From RPQJ01 sp963707145 (GTDB lineage Bacteria; Pseudomonadota; Gammaproteobacteria; Steroidobacterales; Steroidobacteraceae): a stretch of DNA of 64,000 nt. Shown here piece by piece: positions 1 through 9,341 of this stretch (position 1 is the stretch's first letter; each line of letters starts with the position of its first letter). The notes below the pieces were generated by a model. It searched no databases. It was given only the letters and a program-made list of their open reading frames with translations, and had not been told where the DNA came from. Where the stretch lies: contig CAVPOQ010000009.1 in assembly GCA_963707145.1 (NCBI GenBank), forward strand, positions 124,001 to 188,000, given 5' to 3'. The translations under genes were made by a program, and so were the position numbers.

Positions 1-691
1 CGCGAGCGAGCGTCGCTGCCGGCCGTGCTGATCGAAATTGTCGGGTCGAGCCACGCGCGGAAGGCCCGCTCGAGGGCCGGCCACTCGCCATCGACGATCG
101 AGAACCACGCGGTGTCGCGGCTGCGGCCTTTGTAGACGACCGCCTGCCGGAAGATACCCTCGAAAGTGAACCCGAGGCGCCCGGCGGCGCGGCGCGAGGC
201 CGCATTCAGCGCATCGCACTTCCACTCGTAGCGCCGGTAACCGAGGCCGAACGCCTGGCGCATCATCAGGAACATCGCCTCGGTGGCTGCGGTCGTGCCC
301 TGCAGCCGGGGCGAGAACGCCAGGTGCCCCACCTCGATCGCGCCGTTTGCCGGGTCGATGCGCAGGTAGGAACCGAGGCCCGCCGCACGGCCGCTCGCGA
401 CCTCGACGAACGCGAAGAACAGTGGGTCCTCGCTCGCCGGGCGCGGCTCGAGCCAGCGGTAGTACTCCTCGAAGTCCGCGAACGGACCGCTGAACAGGTA
501 GGTCCACATGCGGCCCTCGCGGTCGAGCGCGCTGGCCTCGTAGAGCTCGCGCGCGTGGCGCGCCAGATCCAGTGGCTCGACGCGGCAGTGGCGGCCCTGA
601 CGAGCGCGACGCGCGCGGGACGCGGCGGTGGCTGCCAGCCGTCGAGCGGCGGCCCGATCGGCTGTCCAAGGGCATTCACGCGGGTCGGCAT
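1..691 (-). CDS. GNAT-family (RimL-like) N-acetyltransferase, frameshifted, 3' end cut by window edge
   Basis: Probable acetyl-CoA-dependent N-acetyltransferase of the RimJ/RimL type acting on an amine or protein N-terminus. The ATG at 691 opens MPTRVNALGQPIGPPLDGW, an N-terminus often seen in this family. The rest of the fold (FEEYYRWLEPRP, EVGHLAFSPRLQGTTAATEA, then RYEWKCDALNAASRRAAGRL) is read in another frame. One base appears to be missing near 600, in a GGCCC stretch. The acetyl-CoA-binding region RLQGTTAATEA and the typical C-terminal GFTFEGIFRQAVVYKGRSRD are intact. No stop is reached before position 1, so the gene is partial. It is transcribed in the same direction as the ABC exporter, 10 bp downstream of it. 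The family call is firm; the substrate is unknown. Confidence 0.75.
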
Positions 692-701
692 GGCCGGAGT
701 C

Positions 702-2478
702 TCACGCCGCCGCGAACTGCAGGGCGGCGAGCCGCGCGTACAGGTCGTTGGTCCGCACCAGCTCATCATGGGTGCCCTGCGCGACGATGCGGCCGTGGTC
801 CATGACCACGATGCGGTCGGCCTCGAGCACCGTGGCCAGCCGATGTGCGATGACGATGGTGGTGCGGTCCTGCATCAACCGCTCGAGCGCTGCCTGCACC
901 AGCCGCTCGCTCTCGGCGTCGAGCGCGCTCGTCGCCTCGTCGAGCAGCAGGATCGGCGGATCGCGCAGGATCGCGCGCGCGATGGCGATCCGCTGGCGCT
1001 GGCCACCCGAGAGACGGGTGCCGCGCTCGCCGAGGAATGTGTCGTAGCCCTGGGGCAGGCGCCGCAGGAACTCGTCCGCCGCCGCCGTGCGCGCGGCGGC
1101 CTCGACGTCCGCATCGGTGGCCCCGGGTCGGCCGTAGCGGATGTTCTCGCGCGCGCTGGCCGCGAACAGCACCGTGTCCTGCGGCACGAGCCCGATGCGG
1201 GACCGCACGGCAGCGGGATCCGCACGGACGAGGTCCACGCCATCGACGAGGATGCGGCCGGATTCCGGGTCGTAGAAGCGCAGCAGCAGCTGGAACACCG
1301 TGCTCTTGCCGGCACCCGAGGGCCCGACGAAAGCGACGGTCTCGCCGGGCCGGACGAGGAGGTCGAAGCCGTCCAGCGCCTTCGCGTCGGGCCGCGACGG
1401 GTAGCGGAAGCCCACCTGCTCGAAGCGGATCGCGCCACGGCCGGGCGACGGCAGCGGCTCGGGATCGCGGGGTGCCACGATGCGCGGCACTGCCTGCTGC
1501 AGTTCGACGAGCCGCTCCATGGCGCCCGCCGCCCGCTGCACTTCGCCCCACATCTCGCTCAGCGAGGCGGCGGCGACAGCCACGTACACGGCGTAGAGCA
1601 GGAACTGGCTCAGCTGGCCGCCGGTCATCTCGCCGCGGATCACCGCGTGCGCGCCGACCCACAGCACGAAGGTGACCGCGCCGAAGGTCAGCATGGTGGC
1701 GACCGCGGTCAACACCGAGCGCACCTTGGTGCGGCGCACGGCCACCTGGAACGAGTCCTCGACGGCGTCGCCGTAGCGCCGGCTGTTGAGGTCCTCGAGC
1801 GTGAAGGCCTGCACCGTCTGGATCGCGTTGAGCGTCTCGTCGGCCAGGCCGCTCGTGTCGGCGATGCGGTCCTGCGAGTCGCGCGACAGCCGCCGGACGC
1901 GCCGGCCGAGCACGATCATCGGCACGATCAGCAGCGGGATCAGCACCACGATCAGCGCCGTGAGCTTGAGGCTCGTCACCGCCAGCATCACGAGGCCGCC
2001 GACGATGGAGATCGCCGAGCGCAGCGTGATCGAGAGGTTCACGCCGGCGATGGACTGCACGAGGGTGGCATCGGCCGTGAGCCGCGACAGCACCTCGCCC
2101 GTGCGCGTGACCTCGAAGAACGACGGGTCCATGCGGATCACCCGCCCGTAGACGGCCGAGCGCAGGTCCGCCACGACCCGTTCGCCGAGCCAGGTGACGA
2201 GGTAGAAGCGCAGCGCGGCGAACACGCCGAACACGGCCGCCGCGGTCAGGAAGGCCACGAAATAGCGGTTGATCGTGTCGGGGCTGCCCGGCCGCCACGC
2301 CCTCGTCGATCAGGTAACGCAGCGCGACCGGCAGCGCCAGCATCGCCGCCGCGGCCACCAGCAGCGCCAGGAGCGCGAGCAGCAGCACGCCGCGATGCGG
2401 CGCGAGGAAGGGCAGCAGGGCGCGCAGCGGGGCGAGCGAGCGGCCCTTCGGGCGGTCGGGTGGGAGGGGGTCGGCCAT
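702..2478 (-). CDS. ABC exporter, fused permease-ATPase (MsbA/LmrA type)
   Basis: Half-transporter of the type I ABC exporter fold (about 591 residues, usual length). It works as a homodimer in the inner membrane and exports a lipid or drug-like substrate. An N-terminal six-helix membrane domain (residues about 20-320) precedes the ATPase. The ATPase has Walker A GPSGAGKST (about 383), signature LSGGQRQRIAIARA (about 488), Walker B ILLLDEATSALD (about 508) and H-loop IVIAHRLAT. The ATG at 2478 begins MADPLPPDRPKGRSLAPL. The first 65 residues and the remainder lie in different frames because of one extra G near 2283 (GVAAG then DTINRYFVAFL). I read this as a sequencing error, since both sides are conserved. 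The GNAT gene follows closely and may be co-transcribed. Confidence 0.85.
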
Positions 2479-2693
2479 GGCATCCCTCGAGCGGGGCGTG
2501 CACTGTAGCGCACGCGCGATTGTCGCCAGCACGGCACGCGGTTGCGCGAGCGGGACCATCGGGGCTCCGTGGGGCGGCAGGTCGCCGCGCCTGCCGGGCG
2601 TGCGCCGAGCCCTGCGGAATGTCCCTAGCGGGCTGACGAAAAACCGTTACGGATTGGCGCGCGACGAACAGCCGTCCGCCGGCAATGACGGGA

Positions 2694-2711
2694 CAATGGT
2701 CGTGTCCATTG
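2694..2711. promoter_or_regulatory. Perfect 18-bp inverted repeat upstream of the split-Soret cytochrome gene
   Basis: CAATGG, six bases, then CCATTG, centred about 50 bp before the cytochrome start codon. It lies in the 274-bp divergent gap shared with the ABC exporter. The half-site and spacing suit a dimeric regulator, but no family is assigned. The rest of this gap shows no other feature I can defend. Confidence 0.35.
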
Positions 2712-2752
2712 CGCGAGGCGGCGTCTGCCTGCCGCCGTCATCGGAGGTCGCC

Positions 2753-3589
2753 ATGAATTCGCCCGACAGCAACCACACATCCCTCTCGCGCCGGGAAGTC
2801 CTGACCGCCTCTGCCGCGCTGCTGGCGGGCGGTGGCGCCGGCATTGCCCTGGCGGGACAGGTTGCTGCGGCCGAGGTGACGAAAGGCGCACCGCCGTTGC
2901 CGTGGAAATGGGTGACGCTCGATCCGCTGGAGGCGGGGCGGCGTGCCTACCGCATCTACCTCGACAAGGAAAAGGGCGGGTGCGGCAACGGCTCGTACCT
3001 GAGCCTCCTCAGCCTGCTGAAGGAGAAGGTCGGCTACCCCTGGACGACGATGCCGGACATGCTGATGGCTCACGCGGCGGCCGGGTTCGGCGGTCACGGC
3101 ACGCTCTGCGGCGCGCTCGCCGGGGTGTCCACGATCATCAACATGGTCACCTACGGCGAGGTGCGCGACGCCTGGCAGCAGAACAGCGCGCTCGTCGACC
3201 GCCTGTTCTACTGGTACGCAGACCAGGACTTTCCGCCCGAGCGGTTCGACGACATCTCCAGGATGCCGAAGCAGGTCAAGGCCAGGGCGAAGACGCCGCT
3301 GTGCCACAGTTCGTTGTCGAGCTGGGCGATGGCTGCGAAGGAGAACATCTCGTCCGAGGCCAAGAAGGAGCGCTGCGCAAAGGTGGCCGGCGAGGTCGTC
3401 TACATCGTGACGCAGCAGCTCAACGAATTCTTCGAAGGCAGATGGACTCCGCCGGTGTGGGTGCCATCGAAGGAGACGGAGCACTGTGTCCGGTGCCACG
3501 GGCCCGACACACCGACCCAGAAGGCAAAGAAGTGGAACCAGCAGGGACATATGGATTGCCTGCTCTGCCACACCGACCACACGGCGTAG
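2753..3589 (+). CDS. Split-Soret-like dihaem cytochrome c (C_GCAxxG_C_C family), Tat signal
   Basis: Probable periplasmic dihaem electron carrier. The 278-residue product starts at an ATG preceded by GGAGG (2743-2747). A twin-arginine leader comes first (SRREVLTASAALLAGGGAG). The C_GCAxxG_C_C fold follows, with GGCGNGSYLSLL, AAAGFGGHGTLCGALAG and a KKERCAKVAGEV segment. It ends with two haem motifs, CVRCH (residues 245-249) and CLLCH (269-273), close to the C-terminus. This order matches split-Soret cytochrome c of Desulfovibrio, where stacked haems sit at a dimer interface. Neighbours are a lipoprotein and a CoA-disulfide-reductase-like flavoprotein on the same strand, so a shared thiol/redox role is possible but inferred. 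The family is clear; the electron partner is unknown. Confidence 0.82.
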   Translation: MNSPDSNHTSLSRREVLTASAALLAGGGAGIALAGQVAAAEVTKGAPPLPWKWVTLDPLEAGRRAYRIYLDKEKGGCGNGSYLSLLSLLKEKVGYPWTTMPDMLMAHAAAGFGGHGTLCGALAGVSTIINMVTYGEVRDAWQQNSALVDRLFYWYADQDFPPERFDDISRMPKQVKARAKTPLCHSSLSSWAMAAKENISSEAKKERCAKVAGEVVYIVTQQLNEFFEGRWTPPVWVPSKETEHCVRCHGPDTPTQKAKKWNQQGHMDCLLCHTDHTA

Positions 3590-3731
3590 GGGAGATCTCG
3601 CAGACGGCGACCTTTTGATTCGCGCAGTCCGTCCCTGCAACACGCCGCCATCCGCCGGTGCCGGGGCAGGAAACCCTGAGGCGGTTCGGCCATACTGCCG
3701 CCCCTGTCGCTAGCCCCGAAGGAGTCCCGAC

Positions 3732-4406
3732 GTGAGTGAGTCCGCCCGCCGCCCGATGACTACAATTCTCGAGCCGATGCCGCTGCTGCTCGCCGCGCTG
3801 TGGCTCGCCGGCTGCACCCAGCCGGTCAAGGTGACGAGCGCGTGGCAGGGCGATGGCCACCGTGGCCAGGCTTTCACGCGGATGCTGGTCGTCGGCGTCA
3901 GCCCGAACATCGACCAGCGCTGCGCGTTCGAGCAGCTGCTGGCGGCGGGAATCCGCAGCGCGTACACGACCGTGATCACGAGCTGCGACGCGATGCCGTT
4001 GCGGGAGAAGCTGACGCGGGAGAGCGTCGAGGCCGCGGTCGCGGCGCAGAGGGCCGACGCAGTCGTGGCGACCAGCCTGATCGACAAGAAATGGGAACTC
4101 GAGACCGGCGGCAGCATGGATACGCGCGGCGGCGGCATGTACAAGGCCACCGACGCCGGATATGCGACCGGCTACTACGGTGTCTATGGCGTTCCGGTGG
4201 TCTACGGCGAGTTCCAGACGGCCGCGTCGATCACGACGCTCAAGGGCCAGATCCAGGTCATCACCAAGGTCTACGAAACGAAAGGTCCGTCGCTCGTCTA
4301 CGAGGCGGTCACGACCGCCAAGGACCTCGAGTCCACCGACCAAGGCCTCGTGACGCTCGCCGATGGCATCGCGGCCCGGTTGCGCCGGGACGGGCTGGTG
4401 CGCTGA
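3732..4406 (+). CDS. Hypothetical outer-membrane lipoprotein
   Basis: A 224-residue protein from a GTG start placed by AAGGAG a few bases upstream; an internal ATG at 3777 is the alternative. The N-terminus ends in a lipobox (LLAALWLAGC), so it is probably lipidated. The mature part begins with a TSAW segment and includes VVGVSPNIDQRCAFEQ, resembling small envelope lipoproteins with a DUF4136-like sheet. A Gly/Tyr-rich stretch (GYATGYYGVYG) sits mid-protein. There are no catalytic motifs. It lies between the split-Soret cytochrome and the flavoprotein on the same strand, perhaps in one transcript. Function unknown. Confidence 0.7.
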   Translation: MSESARRPMTTILEPMPLLLAALWLAGCTQPVKVTSAWQGDGHRGQAFTRMLVVGVSPNIDQRCAFEQLLAAGIRSAYTTVITSCDAMPLREKLTRESVEAAVAAQRADAVVATSLIDKKWELETGGSMDTRGGGMYKATDAGYATGYYGVYGVPVVYGEFQTAASITTLKGQIQVITKVYETKGPSLVYEAVTTAKDLESTDQGLVTLADGIAARLRRDGLVR

Positions 4407-4474
4407 TCGCCAGCGCGACCGCAGGGCGATCGACCGCTGCGCTTTGCCAGTCATCGGGAAGGTAGGGAACCGTC

Positions 4475-5931
4475 ATGAAGGTCATCATCGTGGGTGGAGT
4501 GGCCGGCGGCGCATCCTGCGCAGCGCGTCTTCGTCGGCTGGACGAACAGGCCGAGATCCTGATGGTGGAACGCGGTCCGTACGTGTCCTACGCGAACTGC
4601 GGGCTGCCCTACCACGTCGGTGGCGTGATCGAGAAGGAATCGAGCCTGCTGGTCGCCAGCGCGCAGCTGTTTCGCGAGCAGTTCGCGGTTGATTGCCGCA
4701 CGAACTGCGAGGCGGTCCGGATCTCGGCCGACGAGAGGACGATCGACCTGCGCGACACGGCGACCGGCGTGGTGACGACCGAGTCGTACGACAGGCTCGT
4801 GCTGTCGCCCGGGGCGTCCTCGATCCGGCCGCCGCTACCCGGCATCGATCTGCCGGGGATCTTCCAGGTTCGGACCGTGCCCGACGCGAGGGCGATCCGC
4901 GAATGGATCGAAAAGGGGTCGCTGTTCCTCGCCGGGATGCATCGCTACTCGGGCTTCCAGACGGTGCGACCGAAGACCCGCGCAGTCGTCGTCGGGGGCG
5001 GGTTCATCGGACTCGAGACGGCCGAGAACCTCGTGCATCGCGGCTTCGAGGTCACGCTGGTCGAGATGGGCGGGCAGATCCTCGCGCCGCTCGACCGGGA
5101 AATGGCGCTCGTCGTGGAGCGCTACGTGGAGCGACACGGCATCCGCCTCGCCCTCGGTGACGGGGTGACCGGATTCCGGCAGTCCGCGACCGGAAGTCTC
5201 GAGGTGCAGACCCGCTCGAACAACGTGTATCCGGCGGATCTCGTGATTCTGGCGCTCGGCGTGCGCCCGGACACCGTGCTGGCGAAGACTGCCGGACTCG
5301 AGATCGGCGAGCGCGGCGGGATCCGGGTCGACGACCAGATGCGCACCAGCAACCCGGACATCTTCGCCGTCGGCGACGCCGTCGAGGTCAGGGATTTCGT
5401 CACCGGCGAGTGGAGCCTCGTCGCACTGGCCGGGCCCGCGAACCGGCAGGGGCGCATCGCCGCCGACGTGATCGCCGGGCGCGACTCACGATTCCGTGGC
5501 ACCCAGGGCACAGCGATTATCGGACTGTTCGGTGCAACGGCTGCCTGGACCGGCGTCAGCGAAAAGACGCTCCAGCGCCTCGGTGACGCCGACTACCAGA
5601 AGACGTACCTCTACCCGAACTCCCACGCCGGCTATTACCCGGGCGCCCGGCCGATCGCGATGAAGGTCATCTTTCGCAAGTCCGATGGACGCCTGCTCGG
5701 GGCGCAGGCGCTCGGCGAGGACAACGTCGACAAGCGGATCAGCGCCCTGGCCGTGGCGCTGCAGATGGGTGCGACCGATCCACGACCTCGAGGAGGCCGA
5801 GCTCTGCTACGCGCCGCAGTTCGGCAGCGCGAAGGACCCGGTCAACTTCGCCGGCATGGTCGCGGCCGACATACTGCGCGGCGACATGCCGCTCGTGCAC
5901 TGGCCCGAGGCCGCCGGCCGCGGTATCCTGA
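4475..5931 (+). CDS. CoA-disulfide reductase-like FAD/NAD(P)H oxidoreductase, frameshifted near its end
   Basis: Pyridine-nucleotide disulfide oxidoreductase of the CoADR/Nox/persulfide-reductase group. It has an N-terminal FAD motif (VGGVAGGASCA), a single active-site cysteine at residue 42 in SYANCGLPYH, an NAD motif (VVVGGGFIGLETAENL) and a second FAD motif (DIFAVGDAVEV). The dimerisation domain (LEEAELCYAPQFGSAKDP) is one frame away because of an inserted G near 5776. The exact end is uncertain: a TGA at 5929-5931 needs one more shift. Many relatives carry a C-terminal rhodanese domain after the VHW segment. Here that domain is absent and the aldehyde dehydrogenase starts 37 bp later. Without the frameshift the two genes would not read as one frame. 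Confidence 0.8.
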
Positions 5932-5968
5932 GGTTTCAACCGCGATCATCCGGACAGGGAGTGCAGCC

Positions 5969-7432
5969 ATGCGCGACGACACGAAGTTCTACATCGACGG
6001 CCAGTGGGCAGAGCCCGCCGCACCGCGCACGCTCGACGTCGTCAATCCGGCGACCGAGGCGATCGCCGGCAGGATCTCCCTCGGCAGCAAGACCGACGTG
6101 GACCGGGCCGTGGCGGCTGCGCAGCGTGCCTTCGAGACGTACTCGCGCACCACGCGCGAGGAGCGCATGGCGCTGCTGTCGCGCATCATCGCGGTCTACC
6201 GGCGACGCATGGACGACATGGCGCAGGCCATCAGCGAGGAGATGGGCGCGCCGCTCGCCACCATCGCGAAGCCGCTGCAGGCGCCTGCGGGACTCGGCCA
6301 CTTCCAGGTGGCGCTCGGGGTGCTCAAGGACTTCGAGTTCGAGAAGATGCAGGGCACGACGCAGATCGTGCGTGAGCCGGTGGGTGTCTGCGGCCTGATC
6401 ACGCCGTGGAACTGGCCCGCCAACCAGATCGCCTGCAAGGTGGCGCCCGCGCTCGCCTGCGGCTGCACGATGGTGCTGAAGCCCTCGGAGATCGCGCCGC
6501 TGTCGGGCCACGTCATGGCGGAGATCCTCCACGAGGCCGGCGTGCCGGCCGGCGTGTTCAACCTCGTCGACGGCGACGGCCCGACCGTCGGCGCCGCGCT
6601 CTCCTCGCATCCCGGCATCGACATGGTGTCTTTCACCGGCTCGACGCGCGCCGGCATCCTGGTGGACAAGGCGGCCGCGGACACCGTCAAGAAGGTCTCC
6701 CTCGAACTCGGCGGCAAGTCGCCGAACCTGATCCTCGAGGGCGCGCCGCTCGAGCAGGCGGTCGGCCACGGCGTGCTGGTGATGATGAACAACACGGGCC
6801 AGAGCTGTAACGCGCCGTCACGGATGCTCGTGCCCCGCAGGCACCTCGCACAGGTCGAGGCGATCGCGAAGGCGGTGGCCGCGACCGTGGTCACCGGCGA
6901 TCCGGCCGATCCGGCGACCGGCATGGGACCCCAGTCGAGCGAGGCCCAGTGGCGCAAGGTGCAGGGCCTCATCGAGCAGGGCGTCAAGGAGGGCGCGAAG
7001 CTGGTCTGCGGCGGCCCTGGCCGCCCCGAGGGGATCACGCGCGGCTACTTCACGCGGCCCACGATCTTCAGCGACGTCACCAACGACATGACCATCGCCC
7101 GCGAGGAGATCTTCGGACCGGTGCTGTGCATCCTGCCCTACGACACCGAGGAGGAGGCGATCCGCATCGCCAACGACACGCCCTACGGCCTCTCCGCCTA
7201 TGTCTTCGGCGACACGCACGAGCACGCACGCCGCGTGGGCTCGCGCATCCGCGCCGGCAACGTGCACATCAACGGCGCGAGCCTCGACGTCTGCGGCTCG
7301 TTCGGCGGCTACAAGCAGTCGGGCCTCGGCCGCGAGTGGGGCGCGTTCGGCTTCGAGGAGTTCCTCGAGGTGAAGTCCGTGTTCGGCGCGGACGCGAGCG
7401 CCAAGGCAGGGCTGGTCGAGATGCCGGGCTGA
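5969..7432 (+). CDS. Aldehyde dehydrogenase (NAD(P)+), ALDH superfamily
   Basis: Oxidises an aldehyde to the acid with NAD(P)+ in the cytoplasm; 487 residues, usual length. The ATG at 5969 opens MRDDTKFYIDGQW, a standard ALDH N-terminus. Seen in order: the Rossmann region with PWNWPANQIACKVAPAL, the FTGSTRAG motif, catalytic Glu246 in LELGGKSPN and nucleophile Cys280 in NTGQSCNAPSRM, then EEIFGPVL and the C-terminal KQSGLGREWG. It is close to the subgroup annotated as aldehyde dehydrogenases of unknown substrate. It follows the flavoprotein on the same strand. The sequence is uninterrupted. Substrate not predictable. Confidence 0.9.
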   Translation: MRDDTKFYIDGQWAEPAAPRTLDVVNPATEAIAGRISLGSKTDVDRAVAAAQRAFETYSRTTREERMALLSRIIAVYRRRMDDMAQAISEEMGAPLATIAKPLQAPAGLGHFQVALGVLKDFEFEKMQGTTQIVREPVGVCGLITPWNWPANQIACKVAPALACGCTMVLKPSEIAPLSGHVMAEILHEAGVPAGVFNLVDGDGPTVGAALSSHPGIDMVSFTGSTRAGILVDKAAADTVKKVSLELGGKSPNLILEGAPLEQAVGHGVLVMMNNTGQSCNAPSRMLVPRRHLAQVEAIAKAVAATVVTGDPADPATGMGPQSSEAQWRKVQGLIEQGVKEGAKLVCGGPGRPEGITRGYFTRPTIFSDVTNDMTIAREEIFGPVLCILPYDTEEEAIRIANDTPYGLSAYVFGDTHEHARRVGSRIRAGNVHINGASLDVCGSFGGYKQSGLGREWGAFGFEEFLEVKSVFGADASAKAGLVEMPG

Positions 7433-7467
7433 GCGTCTCCGCGCGACGCCCGACGGGAGCGGTGATC

Positions 7468-8145
7468 GTGGGTCTCGTCCGGGGCAATTCGTTCGCGATG
7501 CGGCATCTCGACCCGGGAACCCGCATGGGCGAGATCCTGTTCGGGCTGATCATGACGCTCACGTTCACGCTGGGCGCGGGCCTCGTCATCCAGGAGGAGG
7601 GGCGCGAGGGCGCCCGGGAGATGCTGGTCGCCATCCTCGGCTGCAATCTGGCGTGGGGTCTCATCGACGGCGTGTTCTACGTGCTCGGCCAGGTCTTCGA
7701 GCGCGGGCGGCTGCGGCGGATCGGAGCCAGCGTGCGGCAGGCGGACTCGGACACCCTGGCGCTGCAGCTGGTGGCCGATGAGCTCGACGAGACGCTCGAG
7801 CCGCTGACCGATGAGTCCGAGCGCCGCGGCCTGTACTCGGGCATCCTGCAGCGGCTGCGTGCCACGGCGCCGGCGCCCAATCGCGTGCGGCGCGAGGACC
7901 TGCTGGGCGGGCTTGCGAGCGGCTGGCTGGTCTTTGCCTGCAGCATTCCAGCCGTGATCCCCTTCCTGCTGCTGGACGATCCCCAGTTTGCGCTGCGGAT
8001 CTCGAACGCCATCCTCATCGGCCTGCTGTTCCTCGTCGGCCACCGGATGGCGCGCTACGCGATGGCACGTCCCTGGGTGGCAGGCAGCGTGTTCGCACTG
8101 GCGGGCATCGGGCTAGTCGTCATCGCGATCCTGCTCGGCGGCTAG
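7468..8145 (+). CDS. VIT/CCC1-like integral membrane protein
   Basis: About 225 residues from a GTG with GGGAG eight bases upstream; a GTG six bases earlier and an ATG at 7498 are alternatives. The N-terminal pattern DPGTRMGEILFGLIMTLTFT, followed by GREGAREMLVAILGCNLAWG and GVFYVLGQ, resembles the helices of VIT1/CCC1 Fe2+/Mn2+ transporters. A soluble, acidic middle segment (LVADELDETLEPL) and further C-terminal helices complete it. The metal substrate is inference. Its last 33 bases overlap the convergent AraC-type regulator gene. Confidence 0.6.
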   Translation: MGLVRGNSFAMRHLDPGTRMGEILFGLIMTLTFTLGAGLVIQEEGREGAREMLVAILGCNLAWGLIDGVFYVLGQVFERGRLRRIGASVRQADSDTLALQLVADELDETLEPLTDESERRGLYSGILQRLRATAPAPNRVRREDLLGGLASGWLVFACSIPAVIPFLLLDDPQFALRISNAILIGLLFLVGHRMARYAMARPWVAGSVFALAGIGLVVIAILLGG

Positions 8146-9156
8146 TGCGCTTGCCGCCCGCCGGTACGCGCCGGGGGGTATGCCCGTCCAGCGACGGAAG
8201 GCCGTGGCGAAATTCCCGGCGCTCGAGAACCGCAGCGACTCGGCGATCTGCTGCACCGGAATGTCCGTGTCGCGCAGCAGCTGGCGGGCGGCGTCGGTCC
8301 TGACCGAGTCGAGCAACTCACCGTAGCGAACGCCGTGCCGCTTCAGATGGCGGTCGAGGGACCTGCGGTGCATGCCGAGCCGGGCCGCAACGTCGTCCAT
8401 CGAGCAGTCCCCGACGATCAGCAGCCTGCGCACGATGCCGCGCACGGTCGACGGGACGTCGGCGAGGATTTCGGCGCGCCGTGCCCGCACGGCGGCCTCG
8501 ACACGCCGGTGGGCGAGCGGGTCCACCGGGTGTAGCGGCCGGTCCAGCCAGTGCCGCTCGAAGACGACCGCCGACTGGTCGCTGTCGAAGCGAATCGGAG
8601 CGCGGAAGAGCCGGTAGCACGGAAGCAGGTTGGACGGAGCGCGACTTGCGACCGTGACCACGGTGGGCCGCCATGCGGCGCCGCATAGCTCCTGCAGGAT
8701 GTTGAACGTGATGGTCGTCGCGCCCAGCTGGAGGGGCCCGGTGCTGGTCATGCCGCCGGTCGTGATCGCGTAGACGAAGCGCGTGTAGCTGCCAGACGTC
8801 AGGATGCTGACGATCGCCGCGCCGTTGTGCAGGTTGAAGTGATCCGCGAAGCGCTGCAGCCCCTCCCCGACGCTCTCAGCGCAGCGTGCGATCTGTCCGG
8901 TGAGGCCAAAGTCGGCCAGCCCGACGTGCCGGGCGATCAGCAGGCCGATGTGGTCGCAGCGGGTCCACCGTTCGCATGCCAGCAGCAGGCGTCCGAAATC
9001 GGGATACGCAATCAGGTTTTCCCGGTCTTCGAAGAGATCGGCCCGAACCCCAGCGGCATCGAGCACTTCGGCGATGTCGACGCCGAACTCCTGCAGGACT
9101 TCGGGCAGGTGCCAGGCCGCGCTGATGCGGACCAGTCCCGGGCCCGTCACGGACAT
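8113..9156 (-). CDS. AraC-family transcriptional regulator (OruR/ArgR-like)
   Basis: About 347 residues from the ATG at 9156 (MSVTGPGLVRISAAWHLPEV); an upstream GTG at 9216 would add 20 residues. The N-terminal about 190 residues match the arabinose-binding-like domain 2 found in OruR-type activators. The C-terminal about 100 residues carry the double helix-turn-helix with DDVAARLGMHRRSLDRHL and ESLRFSSAGNFATAFRRWTG. OruR-type regulators often sense amino acids or aromatic compounds. It is divergent from the DcaP-like porin and glutaminase, so those are plausible targets. The convergent membrane-protein gene overlaps its 3' end. Confidence 0.85.
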   Translation of the reverse strand: MSVTGPGLVRISAAWHLPEVLQEFGVDIAEVLDAAGVRADLFEDRENLIAYPDFGRLLLACERWTRCDHIGLLIARHVGLADFGLTGQIARCAESVGEGLQRFADHFNLHNGAAIVSILTSGSYTRFVYAITTGGMTSTGPLQLGATTITFNILQELCGAAWRPTVVTVASRAPSNLLPCYRLFRAPIRFDSDQSAVVFERHWLDRPLHPVDPLAHRRVEAAVRARRAEILADVPSTVRGIVRRLLIVGDCSMDDVAARLGMHRRSLDRHLKRHGVRYGELLDSVRTDAARQLLRDTDIPVQQIAESLRFSSAGNFATAFRRWTGIPPGAYRRAASALAAEQDRDDD

Positions 9157-9341
9157 CGCGTCTGGTAAGGGTATATGCGTATGCGGTCTGCCCAAGGCAC
9201 GGGCCCCGTGTGTCACAAGATCAAAAGTCGACTCTCGGACGGGAGCATACAGTGAAGCCCATCATCGCATGCGGCGACCTGCCCGACTGGCAAGGGCCCC
9301 GGGCGCGCCGGCGCGGGCCGTTCTATTCAAGGAGACAGTCG
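9157..9341. promoter_or_regulatory. Divergent control region between AraC-type regulator and porin-glutaminase genes
   Basis: The 185-bp gap holds a tandem TATGCG-TATGCG (9174-9185), an AT-richer patch (CACAAGATCAAAAGTC near 9214) and the porin ribosome-binding site AAGGAGA just before 9342. An AraC-type regulator would normally bind short direct repeats like this. The promoter positions are not certain. Confidence 0.35.

Noticed and set aside
4475..7432. One 985-residue open frame that reads as a flavoprotein-aldehyde dehydrogenase fusion
   Set aside because: After about 5776 it leaves the flavoprotein's real frame, and its last 488 codons are a complete aldehyde dehydrogenase with its own ATG. 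The fusion is an artefact of a one-base insertion.
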